64,000 bases of DNA from Necropsobacter massiliensis. Its GTDB lineage: Bacteria; Pseudomonadota; Gammaproteobacteria; Enterobacterales; Pasteurellaceae. The position numbers were made by a program, and so were the translations under genes. Each line of letters begins with the position of its first letter. The stretch's first letter is position 1. Location: positions 468,273 through 532,272 of the forward strand of contig NZ_LN776183.1 of the NCBI RefSeq assembly GCF_000827595.2, written 5' to 3'. Of the stretch, positions 30,567 to 38,570 are shown piece by piece. The notes beneath the pieces are model-generated. The model was given only the letters and a program-made list of their open reading frames with translations, made no database searches and was not told the DNA's origin.

Positions 30567-30983
30567 ATGCAAAATTGGACTGCCGAAATGTGGCAAGCCG
30601 CGCTTATCGGTTTGGTTGTCGGGGTAATTATCGGCTACGTGCTGTTGCGTTTCACCAAAGGATCGGTAAAAAAACAAGTGAAAACCGAAGCGGAATTACA
30701 GCAAGTCAAACATGAACTCGGCAATCAAAAACAACAACTGGAAAAACATTTTGCCGAAAGCGCCGAATTGTTGAAAACGATGGCACAAGACTATCAGAAA
30801 CTTTATCGTCATCTGGCGTCATCATCAAATACATTGTTACCGGAGCTGGCCGATAAGGAATTGTTCGCGCAAAATCTTATCGCACACCAAAACGAGCCAG
30901 ACGCTGACGGCGATCCAAGCGAAGACAACCAACCGCGGGATTATTCGGAAGGCTCTTCCGGTATTCTAAAAGCAGAAAAATAA
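30567..30983 (+). CDS. zapG: cell-division protein ZapG (YhcB, DUF1043)
   Basis: Inner-membrane protein linked to the divisome and envelope growth. One N-terminal membrane helix (AALIGLVVGVIIGYVLLRF, residues about 10-28) is followed by a long coiled coil (KQVKTEAELQQVKHELGNQKQQLEKHFAES). An acidic tail without regular structure ends the protein. Length 138 is near E. coli's 132. The start follows AAGGAGTATATT. A strong terminator lies 12 bp past the stop. Confidence 0.9.
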   Translation: MQNWTAEMWQAALIGLVVGVIIGYVLLRFTKGSVKKQVKTEAELQQVKHELGNQKQQLEKHFAESAELLKTMAQDYQKLYRHLASSSNTLLPELADKELFAQNLIAHQNEPDADGDPSEDNQPRDYSEGSSGILKAEK

Positions 30984-30994
30984 ACCCTGACGGC

Positions 30995-31023
30995 AATGGT
31001 GAATCTCAGATTCACCATTTTTT
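30995..31023 (+). terminator. zapG terminator
   Basis: AATGGTGAATC-TCA-GATTCACCATT followed by TTTT: an 11-bp stem with a 3-nt loop. Confidence 0.9.
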
Positions 31024-31218
31024 GCCGATTATCTTCTCCCCCTCATTGAATAATGCGACATTATGGAATGAGCACGAAAAAATCGTTGATTGTATGATAT
31101 TATCCCAAACCAACTACGCCTTAAGCCGTGTTTACCGAACTTGAATTCAGTGCGCAAATCAACCGCACTTTTTATTTTGTGCTATCATAGCGCCAATTTA
31201 ACCTTACAGGAAAGAACC

Positions 31219-31542
31219 ATGACTACTCAAATTCAACCGATTGACCCTGATACCGCAATTGACATCGCCTACGATATTTTTCTTGAAATGGCGGGCGAAA
31301 ATCTTGATCCGGCGGATATTATGCTATTTAACCTCCAATTTGAAGAACGTGGCGCCGTTGAATTCGTCGAAACCGCTGAAGATTGGGAACAGGAAATCGG
31401 TGTGCTTATCGACCCCGAAGCATACGCCGAAGTTTGGATCGGTCTACTCAACGAACAGGACGAAATGGACGATATTTTCGCTAAATTTTTAATCTCTCAC
31501 CGTGAAGAAGAACGGGAATATCATATCGTTTGGAAGAAATAA
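31219..31542 (+). CDS. yciU: putative dsDNA mimic protein (YciU/HI1450 family)
   Basis: A very acidic 107-residue protein of the UPF0263 family. The H. influenzae member has a surface that imitates double-stranded DNA and binds the nucleoid protein HU. I start at 31219 ([21 protein letters not shown]), preceded by ACAGGAAAGAACC; a longer frame from 31090 has no family match. The sequence is rich in Asp and Glu throughout, including [19 protein letters not shown] and [13 protein letters not shown]. It borders the CRISPR region on the left, but is a conserved core gene in this lineage. Confidence 0.9.
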   Translation: MTTQIQPIDPDTAIDIAYDIFLEMAGENLDPADIMLFNLQFEERGAVEFVETAEDWEQEIGVLIDPEAYAEVWIGLLNEQDEMDDIFAKFLISHREEEREYHIVWKK

Positions 31543-31717
31543 GATATAATGTATGTAAAAATCATCTACTCAGAACTCTGATTAACATTCACTATAACTT
31601 ATATTCAATGCAAGGATATAAAATAACTACCATTTCACTATTCTATATACCTTTTGTTTTCAGTACATAAAGATGATAAGTTTCTCAATATTTGCATAGG
31701 GTAATCATAATCTATCA
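31543..31717. other. AT-rich DNA upstream of the outlying CRISPR repeat
   Basis: About 175 bp between yciU and the isolated repeat, with no ORF. Because the repeats read left to right, this is where a leader would sit, and its AT-richness fits one. I found no convincing -35/-10 pair leading into the repeat. Confidence 0.4.
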
Positions 31718-31752
31718 GTTGTAATTCCCATCTATATTTCGCAGGTTATAAT
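31718..31752 (+). repeat. isolated degenerate CRISPR repeat
   Basis: A 35-nt copy of the array repeat lying 1,344 bp before the first regular repeat. It is identical to the 36-nt unit except for the loss of one T: CGCAGGTTATAAT instead of CGCAGTGTTATAAT. The missing base destroys the TG of the extended -10 (TGTTATAAT) while leaving TATAAT. Phage DNA begins directly at 31753. Confidence 0.93.
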
Positions 31753-31776
31753 TGATGCCGGAATGGATTTCAACAT
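31753..31776 (-). pseudogene. first codons of a phage tail gene, cut by the CRISPR repeat
   Basis: On the - strand AGAGGAAAACTT precedes ATG at 31776 and reads MLKSIPAS before running into the isolated CRISPR repeat at 31752. The strong ribosome-binding site and the position after the neck-protein gene indicate the start of the next phage gene. The fragment resembles starts of DUF3383/sheath-like tail proteins, but eight residues are too few to be sure. Confidence 0.5.
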
Positions 31777-31787
31777 AAGTTTTCCTC

Positions 31788-32298
31788 TTATAGTTTATTA
31801 AGTTCAATTTCTCCCGCTTTGTCCATAAACGCCTGTTCATGAGTAATAGCGGGGTTATAAGTTAGGTGAGCCGTAACAAGGTATCGTTCTTCGTACTGGC
31901 TCTTTTCATTCGTAAAGGGTAAGCATTTAGGATTATCGCAATACAACGGCTTGCAGCTCACAGGAATAAAAATCTCGCCACAGCTTGTAAAAAGTGCGAG
32001 CAAAATTCCTTACTTGATCACCATAGAAATCAATTTGCATTTGCAATTCAACGCTTTGTGTGACTTCTACATTTCCCCGTTCAACGGAATAATTATGGCT
32101 ATTTGTTGATAGATCTTGCCCGTGAATAATATTCATCAAGATAAAACCACCTTCTGGCAATGGCACATTGTCGCTATATCCACGAATAACTCGCTCCCCT
32201 GATAAATTAAAAAGCCCGAGCAACAATTCTCGGACTTCTCGATAAATATCATTATGCGTTGTATTTAATTCTGTCGCCATACAACCACCTTGCACCAT
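31788..32298 (-). pseudogene. phage neck-terminator-like (LIC_12616/gp12) protein, frameshifted
   Basis: The 5' part (32298-31951, MVQGGCMATELNTTHNDIYREVRELL..., real start probably at MATEL) and the 3' part (31950-31788, PLYCDNPKCLPFTNEKSQYEERYLVTAHL) belong together. The combined order, ...FARTFYKLWRDFYSCELQ then PLYCDNP..., is the usual one for this phage family. The two halves are in different frames, joined near 31950, so one base has been lost or gained. The C-terminus ends naturally (GEIELNKL). The 5' end overlaps the upstream phage gene, as in intact prophages. Confidence 0.75.
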
Positions 32299-32645
32299 TC
32301 GGGGAATGATTCTGTAATGGATTTAATTAACCATTCTGATTCCGATTTCTCTCCGAACGCCTTAAACACTAACTTATCTGCACCTTGCTGCGAGATTCGC
32401 CTTAAGGCGTGCATTTGTCCACTTACATATACATTCAATAGTTGCCCTTGCTGGGCAAGGCTATCAAATAACTGCAAGTCCTGCGTTGACAAGCTCTGAG
32501 GCTGAATTTCGACACTCACATCCTCAAACTTTGCAACTCTCTTTCCAGTGTCATCAGTTCCATAGCCCACATTCAGTTTAAGTGTAACCAAGACATTAGG
32601 ATTCACGGCTGTGATCGCGCTATTGGCTATTTCGCGTAAATTCAT
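32265..32645 (-). CDS. phage collar/head-tail joining-type protein
   Basis: A 126-residue protein that looks complete, starting MNLREIANSAITAVNPNVLV and ending KVVVWRQN. The pattern (INPN start, GYGTDDTGKRVAKFEDVSVEIQPQSLSTQDLQLFDSL, then WLIKSITESFPEWCKVVVW) resembles small structural proteins between portal and tail genes in Pasteurellaceae prophages. It overlaps the next gene by 34 bp. It probably has no function here, since its partners are truncated. No packaging, lysis or integrase genes are present in the window. Confidence 0.65.
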   Translation of the reverse strand: MNLREIANSAITAVNPNVLVTLKLNVGYGTDDTGKRVAKFEDVSVEIQPQSLSTQDLQLFDSLAQQGQLLNVYVSGQMHALRRISQQGADKLVFKAFGEKSESEWLIKSITESFPEWCKVVVWRQN

Positions 32646-32658
32646 CGATTCCCTTCTT

Positions 32659-33096
32659 TTATCTTGAGCTCTTTTTCAGCAATCTATTTAGCCTACCGCT
32701 GATATTGCTTTTTTGTGCATTTTCTGCTAGCTTACAAATATCTCCCGTAGAGCGGATTGAAGTCGGGTCAAGCCCATCAGCTTGAATAGTCGAGTCAACC
32801 CATTGAGCTGCGGGAGATTTTTCATTTAATTCTATTGCTTCAAGAGTATATAGTTTATTCGCTTGGTCTTTACGCGCGATCTCTTTGACTGTCAGCTTGA
32901 CCAAATACTGATTGTTACCGTCTTCAATCGCTAAGAATAAACGATGAATAGCGGTAATATTAGGATCATTTGACCTGTCGGGTTTTGCCCGGCCATATAA
33001 CGCATTTTCATATAGTTTATCTGCATTTGCGACAGCCAAAGAATGCAGATTTGGGCTGACCGACTTTCCAACTGCTTTGGAACTAAGCATTTTATC
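32659..33096 (-). pseudogene. 3' end of a phage polyvalent/MuF-type protein, cut by the CRISPR array
   Basis: The open frame from 33096 down reads [31 protein letters not shown], then [13 protein letters not shown] text ([17 protein letters not shown]) and [10 protein letters not shown]. This fits the LPD3-type domain found near the C-terminus of large phage polyvalent and MuF head proteins, though I cannot confirm the family. Before 33097 the frame continues only into CRISPR repeats (translated [11 protein letters not shown]), so the true N-terminus is missing. It is the upstream boundary of the phage fragment. Confidence 0.65.
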
Positions 33097-33858
33097 GTTG
33101 TAATTCCCATCTATATTTCGCAGTGTTATAATGGGGTTATCATCTATATCGTCCGGCACCATGTTGTAATTCCCATCTATATTTCGCAGTGTTATAATAA
33201 TGAGGGCGTACATAGCCTCATGAATCCAGTTGTAATTCCCATCTATATTTCGCAGTGTTATAATACGTCGGCAGCTTGATTAGTTGCGACGGCAGTTGTA
33301 ATTCCCATCTATATTTCGCAGTGTTATAATCAATAATTCATCGGAATATTGGACTTCTAAGTTGTAATTCCCATCTATATTTCGCAGTGTTATAATAACC
33401 GAAGATCGCTTTGTGCAAGTGCCTTGGTTGTAATTCCCATCTATATTTCGCAGTGTTATAATTTAAGCCGAGTGGGCATGTTGGCACAACAAGTTGTAAT
33501 TCCCATCTATATTTCGCAGTGTTATAATCCAACCGAGCGTAGCACGCAAAAGCCGTTAGTTGTAATTCCCATCTATATTTCGCAGTGTTATAATATTTAA
33601 ACGTGCCGTAAGTGAAAATTTTGAGTTGTAATTCCCATCTATATTTCGCAGTGTTATAATTTCTTGTTTGCACGATAAGCATCAACCACCGTTGTAATTC
33701 CCATCTATATTTCGCAGTGTTATAATTTAAAAGCCGTCTTATCTAAGTGTGCAGTAGTTGTAATTCCCATCTATATTTCGCAGTGTTATAATCCCCTTAA
33801 GAATCCCCATAAAGGGGTCATAGTTGTAATTCCCATCTATATTTCGCAGTGTTATAAT
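33097..33858 (+). CRISPR. type II-C CRISPR array, 12 repeats and 11 spacers
   Basis: Twelve identical 36-nt repeats begin at 33097 and recur every 66 bp up to 33823, with eleven 30-nt spacers. The repeat starts GTTGTAATTCCCATC and ends TTCGCAGTGTTATAAT. It has the same layout as the meningococcal repeat (GTTGTAGCTCCC...CGCAGTGCTACAAT), which sets the crRNA strand as +. The last nine bases are a perfect extended -10 (TGTTATAAT), so each repeat can start transcription in the next spacer. A terminator follows the last repeat. The array is convergent with cas2. No spacer was seen by eye to match elsewhere in the window. Confidence 0.98.
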
Positions 33859-33862
33859 TCAA

Positions 33863-33906
33863 GCCGCGCAAAGCCTTATATATCAAGGCGTTGCGCGGTT
33901 TTTTAT
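33863..33906 (+). terminator. terminator of the CRISPR array
   Basis: CCGCGCAA and TTGCGCGG, with an inner GCC/GGC pairing, form a long stem. TTTTTT follows on the + strand only. It begins 5 bp after the last repeat and shows that the array is transcribed toward cas2. Confidence 0.85.
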
Positions 33907-33920
33907 TGCAAAAAATCACG

Positions 33921-34247
33921 TTAAAACAGTAAAAATTGGTCGGCATTCACTGTTTTTTCTTGGATTTTCTTCTCGCCAAGTAAAATTGCCATTGAAGCAA
34001 ATTGCTTTTCAGTGACTTCCAAACAACGAACAGATCCTTCTTCGGGCAAATTGGCTCTTAACCGCTTATTATGTTTTTCCAAAGAATCTCGTCCGCGTAC
34101 AATGCGAGAATAAACTGAAAGTTGCAACATTTGATAGCCATCTTTACGTAAAAATTGGCGAAACTGGTTGGCTGCTCGTTGTTTCGCTTTTGTAGTTACG
34201 GGGAGATCAAAAAAGACGATTATCCGCATAAATATTGCCTCACTCAT
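33921..34247 (-). CDS. cas2: CRISPR-associated endoribonuclease-like protein Cas2
   Basis: Small partner of Cas1 in the spacer integration complex. The 108-residue protein has the ferredoxin-like start [11 protein letters not shown] with the conserved Asp, and the type II pattern [18 protein letters not shown] and [15 protein letters not shown] start at 34247 (MSEAIF), preceded by GGAG. This overlaps the cas1 stop as ATGAGTGA, suggesting coupled translation. ATG 34229, with GAGG upstream, is an alternative. It is the last gene of the cas set. No csn2 or cas4 is present, which supports subtype II-C. Confidence 0.95.
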   Translation of the reverse strand: MSEAIFMRIIVFFDLPVTTKAKQRAANQFRQFLRKDGYQMLQLSVYSRIVRGRDSLEKHNKRLRANLPEEGSVRCLEVTEKQFASMAILLGEKKIQEKTVNADQFLLF

Positions 34248-35154
34248 AAAAATGCTCCGCAAGCGATCGAATTTCTGGCATTTTTAGCCAATCCGCATTT
34301 TTGTTGAGCAATGCCGTTTGTAGCGAACCGACACAACCATCGATTGCCGCCAGTACGCTTAATGTTTCTTGCTGAAAGGTCATTTGATAATGCAATAATT
34401 TAATCAACGACTGTTTTGTTGACGGCGATAAATGCTCAGATAATGTGCCGTTTTCCCAAAGTTGCCATACCCGCAAATCCACTATCGGACGAAAAGGCTC
34501 AATAAAATCATCGGCTAAATTAAAGGCATTTAATTCATTGCAATGAAAAATCCCAAATTGCGGCAACCAGCCGTGTAAAACTAAACTTCTTGCCACCGCT
34601 GAACGTAATACAATATAAGCATAATTTAAATGAGCGTTTATATTATTTTCCGTTTTACGGCTAAATTTTTTACCAAACAAAGTATGAAAATAAAGCACCG
34701 CACTTTGTGCTTCTAAATTATCTTTATCGCCTGATTTAACCTGCTTTGCCATCTTTTCTAAACGCTGACTTTCGGCTTCACAACCAATTTCTTTTAATAC
34801 CCAGCTTTGATGTAAAATTTTCTGTTTTACAATTTTTCGCCATAATTGTTTCTTTAACGGCTGAGACATTTCAAGTTGTAACTTTAAAGTTTTATATTGT
34901 CGGCAATACTGATTAAAGGGCAAAAATTGTCCGCAAGGTAAACATTGTTCATCGCAGGTTAATAAAGTAATTCCATATAATCCAAATGCTGATAAAAGCG
35001 GCGCAGTAATCACGACTTCTCGGCATTCAACCACAATAATGGCAATATCCTCCAAGGGTACACTAAATTCTTTCTCTTCTTGCCAAATCAGCAACTGATT
35101 ATTTTTTAAAGAAAGCTTACCACCTTTACTAATTAATAAACTTCGCCAGCTCAT
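34240..35154 (-). CDS. cas1: CRISPR-associated integrase Cas1
   Basis: Catalytic subunit for new spacer integration. With the start at 35154 ([16 protein letters not shown], preceded by GGGAGAAAAT) the protein has 304 residues, typical for type II. The metal-binding residues are Glu148 ([12 protein letters not shown]), His204 ([14 protein letters not shown]) and Glu219 ([13 protein letters not shown]). The frame extends upstream to 35217, over the cas9 stop, but that part has no match. An intrinsic terminator lies between cas9 and this start, so its level is probably lower than that of cas9. Confidence 0.96.
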   Translation of the reverse strand: MSWRSLLISKGGKLSLKNNQLLIWQEEKEFSVPLEDIAIIVVECREVVITAPLLSAFGLYGITLLTCDEQCLPCGQFLPFNQYCRQYKTLKLQLEMSQPLKKQLWRKIVKQKILHQSWVLKEIGCEAESQRLEKMAKQVKSGDKDNLEAQSAVLYFHTLFGKKFSRKTENNINAHLNYAYIVLRSAVARSLVLHGWLPQFGIFHCNELNAFNLADDFIEPFRPIVDLRVWQLWENGTLSEHLSPSTKQSLIKLLHYQMTFQQETLSVLAAIDGCVGSLQTALLNKNADWLKMPEIRSLAEHFYE

Positions 35155-35168
35155 ATTTTCTCCCATAT

Positions 35169-35201
35169 AAAAAATCCCTGTGTATAAACATACACAGGGA
35201 T
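35169..35201 (-). terminator. intrinsic terminator between cas9 and cas1
   Basis: ATCCCTGTGTAT and ATACACAGGGAT form a perfect 12-bp stem with a 4-nt loop (35174-35201). Six T follow on the - strand. It starts 6 bp past the cas9 stop, and the cas1 ribosome-binding site lies just beyond. Confidence 0.88.
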
Positions 35202-35206
35202 CAAAA

Positions 35207-38200
35207 TTAACGCACATTAGGACGTTTTGAATAACGACAAAGATGGATATTTTTTCCTAACTCATCGATTTCGTATTTTTCAAAAGAAATTACTTTTGAT
35301 TTAGTTGAAATCCTAAATTTTCCAGTTAACTTGTCGCTCCCTTTTTGCTTCACATTTCCTTTACGAATATCTCTATCATGGCTAGAAATAATAATTCGTG
35401 CATCGGATCTATCCAATTCCTTATAATAACCAAAATATTCGTTTTGTAATTTTCCTTCTTGTTTTACAATTTTGATTAAATCATTTGGATACATAGGAAA
35501 TAAAAATTGATAACTTTCGTCTATTTCCAACCAATTGTCTTCATCACTGCCATATATGGCCTTATTCGGCAAAATCCCTTTCGCCACTTGCCAAGTATAA
35601 ATTGGCACTAAGAAAAATTTGCCATTTTTCTTAAAGACATCTACCCGCACCATTGTTGCATTATCCGTTACACCCGCTCCTTGATGTACCAATACGCCAG
35701 CTTTTTGTAAGAACTCAACTCGAACGGCTTTCACCAATTGCCCACCTTTCTTATAAAAAGGCTCAGCAAAGGCTTTTACAGGATCATTTTTAAAAGCATT
35801 TAAACGTTCTTTTAAGGCTTGATAAAGCTCAACTTCACGTTCACAATTAGCCATATTTTCTAACAAATCTAACTTTAATTCTGTCAAAGCAACACGCTTT
35901 ATACTGATTTTTTCCTCTAGCCTTTTTGCAGATCTCACTGTCTCCTTATGCCCCTGCCCCGTCATTTTCCGTGTTGGCATTCTGGATACAAACAACGGTT
36001 GCACAAACTCGTGATTGGCTTCTAGGCGAGCAGGTAGCTGGATAGTTAAATCTTCTTTCGGCACATCACTAAACACGCGAATCATCACTTCTTCACGGAA
36101 ATACTCCCAAGGCGCTGGGAAATGTAGCGGAATAATTTCACCTGTTTCAACATCAACACGTCCCAAATTTTGTCTATAAGGATGCTCCGCTTCATATTGC
36201 ATAAAACGAGTAATCTTTTGCTGCATCGAAACCGTTGCGCAGGCGACAACAACTGCATCTAAAGCATGATGACGATCGCTTTCTTCCCGATTTTTCGTTA
36301 ACCCCCAACGCCCGCGCAGCAATGCCGTGATTTGTCCATTCGGTGCAAAAACCTGCCGTTTTCCTTTACCTTTCAATAACATATTATCCGCAATCCAATT
36401 CATCATAAAACGACTGATGTAGCGCGTGTCATTTAAATTGCGATCTTTAAAACCTTTTTCATCTAATTTTTGCGTAAGAAGCCGCTGTTTTTTCGCATAA
36501 GAAAATGCGCTCATTTCCACGTTCACTTTAAACATTTTCCAACGATCGCTATTTTCAACCCCGCCAAGCCATTCAAAAGGCGTACGATTGCCTTTATTTT
36601 GATTTTCCGCTTTTAAAACCAAAACTTTATTATTTTGGCTATCATCCCAAGTGCGAGAAAACGGCAAGGCGTGATCTACTTCAACATAACCATTTTCTAG
36701 TAAACGTGTCAAATCTAATGCTTTTCCAGAATAAAGACATTTTCCATCTTGTTCTTTATATAAACGCAATTTCAACAAATCTTTATATTTCGGTTCGCCC
36801 ACAAAATGCGGAAATATTTCTCGAAAATTTTCACCCGCTCTTTCTCGCGCTTTACGATTTTCTTCCTGCTGCTTAATAAATTTTTGCCGATCTTGGAAAG
36901 ATTTTCCCAACTCGCGTGCGATTTCAATATGCACCCGATCAGGCGAGCCATAACGACGCACCACGGCATTGATTACTTTACGTGCCTGCGTGAGTGTGCG
37001 TAAAACTACAGGATTACGAATTTCATCGGCAAGAATTTTGGGCAAGAAAATCTCATTTTGCTTCGTTTTACTCCCATAATGATCGCCGTAAACCTGTTGG
37101 CAAGCCTCGTCATAACGCACGCCTTGCTCCATAAGCGGTAGAATTTTGGCTAAACTTTGCAAAGAGAGATTGATAAATTTATCAAAATTCAGCTGTGCTA
37201 ATAGGCATTCCAGCACCGCTTCGGGCAATTTATCACCCAGTTTCGCTCGAATATCATCGTCTGTTTTGTACAACGAAAATGCCGTGCCGATTTCATCCAA
37301 TAATTCAGGCTTAGTTTTCAACTCTTCCCATTCTGTTTTTAAGTTGTTACTTTCCAGGGCTTTGCGAACGGCATGCCACGCTTTTAGCTCCATTAACGTT
37401 GCACTTTCTGCCACTTTATCTTGGCGATAGCGCACGCCTTTAAAAATCGCCGTTTCGGGTAGCTTCAATAAGTTACGCACTTGCGCATAGGTCAATTTCG
37501 CCTTTTTATAAGGCTCATCAATAATAGAACGGCGCTGCTCTTCCGTTAAAGCAAACTCCTCGCCTTCGTGCAAAATGCGAAGATTATTGAGCTTGGTTAG
37601 CCAAACAAAACGCTCGGCAGAATAGCTATTTTTCGCGGCTTTATATTGGTCGGTTTCAAAAGTGCAATGTCCAAGCATTTTCAAAATCGCCTCGCCAGAA
37701 AGGGCGGGCTTTTGGAACATTAAACAAGCGGTCATATTTTTCTCAAAATTTGCAGATGTAAAAGGATTACCCAACTCACGCTGTTTTTGGAATAACAACT
37801 GCATTTCCGCCAAAATATCTAAGCGGTTAAAAGTGTGTGCGTAACTCCCTCGCTGATTGCGAATATGTTTGGCTTCCACCACAAATTTTTTCACCGCAAT
37901 TTCCGCAGGTGTGCGAAATTCAGCAGATTGTAATAATTTTTGGTTTTCCGCAATACCGCCTAACATCGCTCCAAGCTCTTTATTTTCAGTTTGGGCTTCA
38001 TTTTTACGTTGCGATAAATAGCCACGATGTTTAATCAAATGGAGCAACACCACCGCCCACTCTTGACGTTCTAATTTTTCAGATAGCCCCTTTACACGTA
38101 GTTGCCAAGTATTAATCGGAAGTTGAAGTTGAGAAGAGATAAAATCTGAGGGAAGCAGAACGCCATTTTCTTTCAGTAAACGTTTTGCCTGTTTTAGGCG

Positions 38201-38413
38201 TTGCACACGACGGCGAATCAAACGGCGAGAAGCACGTGCCAAACGGCGTTCTTCATTGAGCGATTTCCCTTCTTTGGCAGTTTCTGCTTTTTCAAAAGCT
38301 CTCACACCCAAATCAATCAACCGAATCGGGTATCCATTTTCATCAATTTCCACCACAGCCCAGCCAACAGAGGCAATCCCCAAATCCAAGCCTAAAATAT
38401 AACGCAACGTCAT
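35207..38413 (-). CDS. cas9: CRISPR-associated endonuclease Cas9 (type II-C)
   Basis: RNA-guided nuclease that cuts DNA matched by a crRNA:tracrRNA pair. The compact 1,068-residue protein is in the size range of the Neisseria, Pasteurella and H. parainfluenzae enzymes. RuvC-I is [14 protein letters not shown] (Asp10). An arginine-rich bridge helix covers about residues 54-80. RuvC-II is HIEIARELG (Glu497), HNH is [14 protein letters not shown] (Asp580, His581), and RuvC-III is [12 protein letters not shown] (His716, Asp719). All catalytic residues are present, so it is predicted to be active. The PAM cannot be read from the sequence. The start follows AAAGGAGAAAATC. Confidence 0.98.
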   Translation of the reverse strand: MTLRYILGLDLGIASVGWAVVEIDENGYPIRLIDLGVRAFEKAETAKEGKSLNEERRLARASRRLIRRRVQRLKQAKRLLKENGVLLPSDFISSQLQLPINTWQLRVKGLSEKLERQEWAVVLLHLIKHRGYLSQRKNEAQTENKELGAMLGGIAENQKLLQSAEFRTPAEIAVKKFVVEAKHIRNQRGSYAHTFNRLDILAEMQLLFQKQRELGNPFTSANFEKNMTACLMFQKPALSGEAILKMLGHCTFETDQYKAAKNSYSAERFVWLTKLNNLRILHEGEEFALTEEQRRSIIDEPYKKAKLTYAQVRNLLKLPETAIFKGVRYRQDKVAESATLMELKAWHAVRKALESNNLKTEWEELKTKPELLDEIGTAFSLYKTDDDIRAKLGDKLPEAVLECLLAQLNFDKFINLSLQSLAKILPLMEQGVRYDEACQQVYGDHYGSKTKQNEIFLPKILADEIRNPVVLRTLTQARKVINAVVRRYGSPDRVHIEIARELGKSFQDRQKFIKQQEENRKARERAGENFREIFPHFVGEPKYKDLLKLRLYKEQDGKCLYSGKALDLTRLLENGYVEVDHALPFSRTWDDSQNNKVLVLKAENQNKGNRTPFEWLGGVENSDRWKMFKVNVEMSAFSYAKKQRLLTQKLDEKGFKDRNLNDTRYISRFMMNWIADNMLLKGKGKRQVFAPNGQITALLRGRWGLTKNREESDRHHALDAVVVACATVSMQQKITRFMQYEAEHPYRQNLGRVDVETGEIIPLHFPAPWEYFREEVMIRVFSDVPKEDLTIQLPARLEANHEFVQPLFVSRMPTRKMTGQGHKETVRSAKRLEEKISIKRVALTELKLDLLENMANCEREVELYQALKERLNAFKNDPVKAFAEPFYKKGGQLVKAVRVEFLQKAGVLVHQGAGVTDNATMVRVDVFKKNGKFFLVPIYTWQVAKGILPNKAIYGSDEDNWLEIDESYQFLFPMYPNDLIKIVKQEGKLQNEYFGYYKELDRSDARIIISSHDRDIRKGNVKQKGSDKLTGKFRISTKSKVISFEKYEIDELGKNIHLCRYSKRPNVR

Positions 38414-38431
38414 GATTTTCTCCTTTTTTAT

Positions 38432-38460
38432 TTGACTAGAAATTAAATTGATTATATAGT
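38432..38460 (+). promoter_or_regulatory. tracrRNA promoter
   Basis: TTGACT (38432-38437) and TATAGT (38455-38460) are 17 bp apart. Transcription would start near 38467, just before the anti-repeat. Confidence 0.75.
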
Positions 38461-38480
38461 AGCTCGCGTAATGATGACAC
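38451..38480 (-). promoter_or_regulatory. cas9 promoter, overlapping the tracrRNA promoter
   Basis: On the - strand GTGTCA (38480-38475) and a perfect TATAAT (38456-38451) are 18 bp apart. The -10 overlaps the tracrRNA -10 by two bases. The -35 lies inside the tracrRNA anti-repeat. Confidence 0.55.
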
Positions 38481-38570
38481 TGCGAAATATAGATCGTTAT
38501 TACAATAAGTGATCGAAAGATTACGCAAAGCTCTACCCCTAGAAATTTTAATTTCTAGGGGTATCTTTTT
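38467..38570 (+). ncRNA. tracrRNA of the type II-C system
   Basis: The anti-repeat at 38477-38506 pairs with the CRISPR repeat. ACACTGCGAAATATAGAT (18 nt) is a perfect complement of its middle and 3' part, then a 4x4 internal loop (CGTT against TCCC) and ATTACAAT close the lower stem. A small hairpin follows (GTGATC-GAAA-GATTAC, 38509-38524), then GCAAAGCTCT. A terminator hairpin ends the RNA (ACCCCTAGAAAT/ATTTCTAGGGGT, 38535-38562) with ATCTTTTT. The architecture matches the Neisseria meningitidis tracrRNA part by part. It diverges from cas9 and is about 104 nt long. Confidence 0.93.

Noticed and set aside
33338..33685. 115-codon open frame with a repeated [12 protein letters not shown] motif
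   Set aside because: It is simply the - strand translation of the CRISPR repeats; the 66-bp period is a multiple of three, so the frame stays open.
33097..33858. Spacers that target genes in this window
   Set aside because: I compared several spacers with the phage fragment and neighbouring genes by eye and saw no match; a proper search was not possible.
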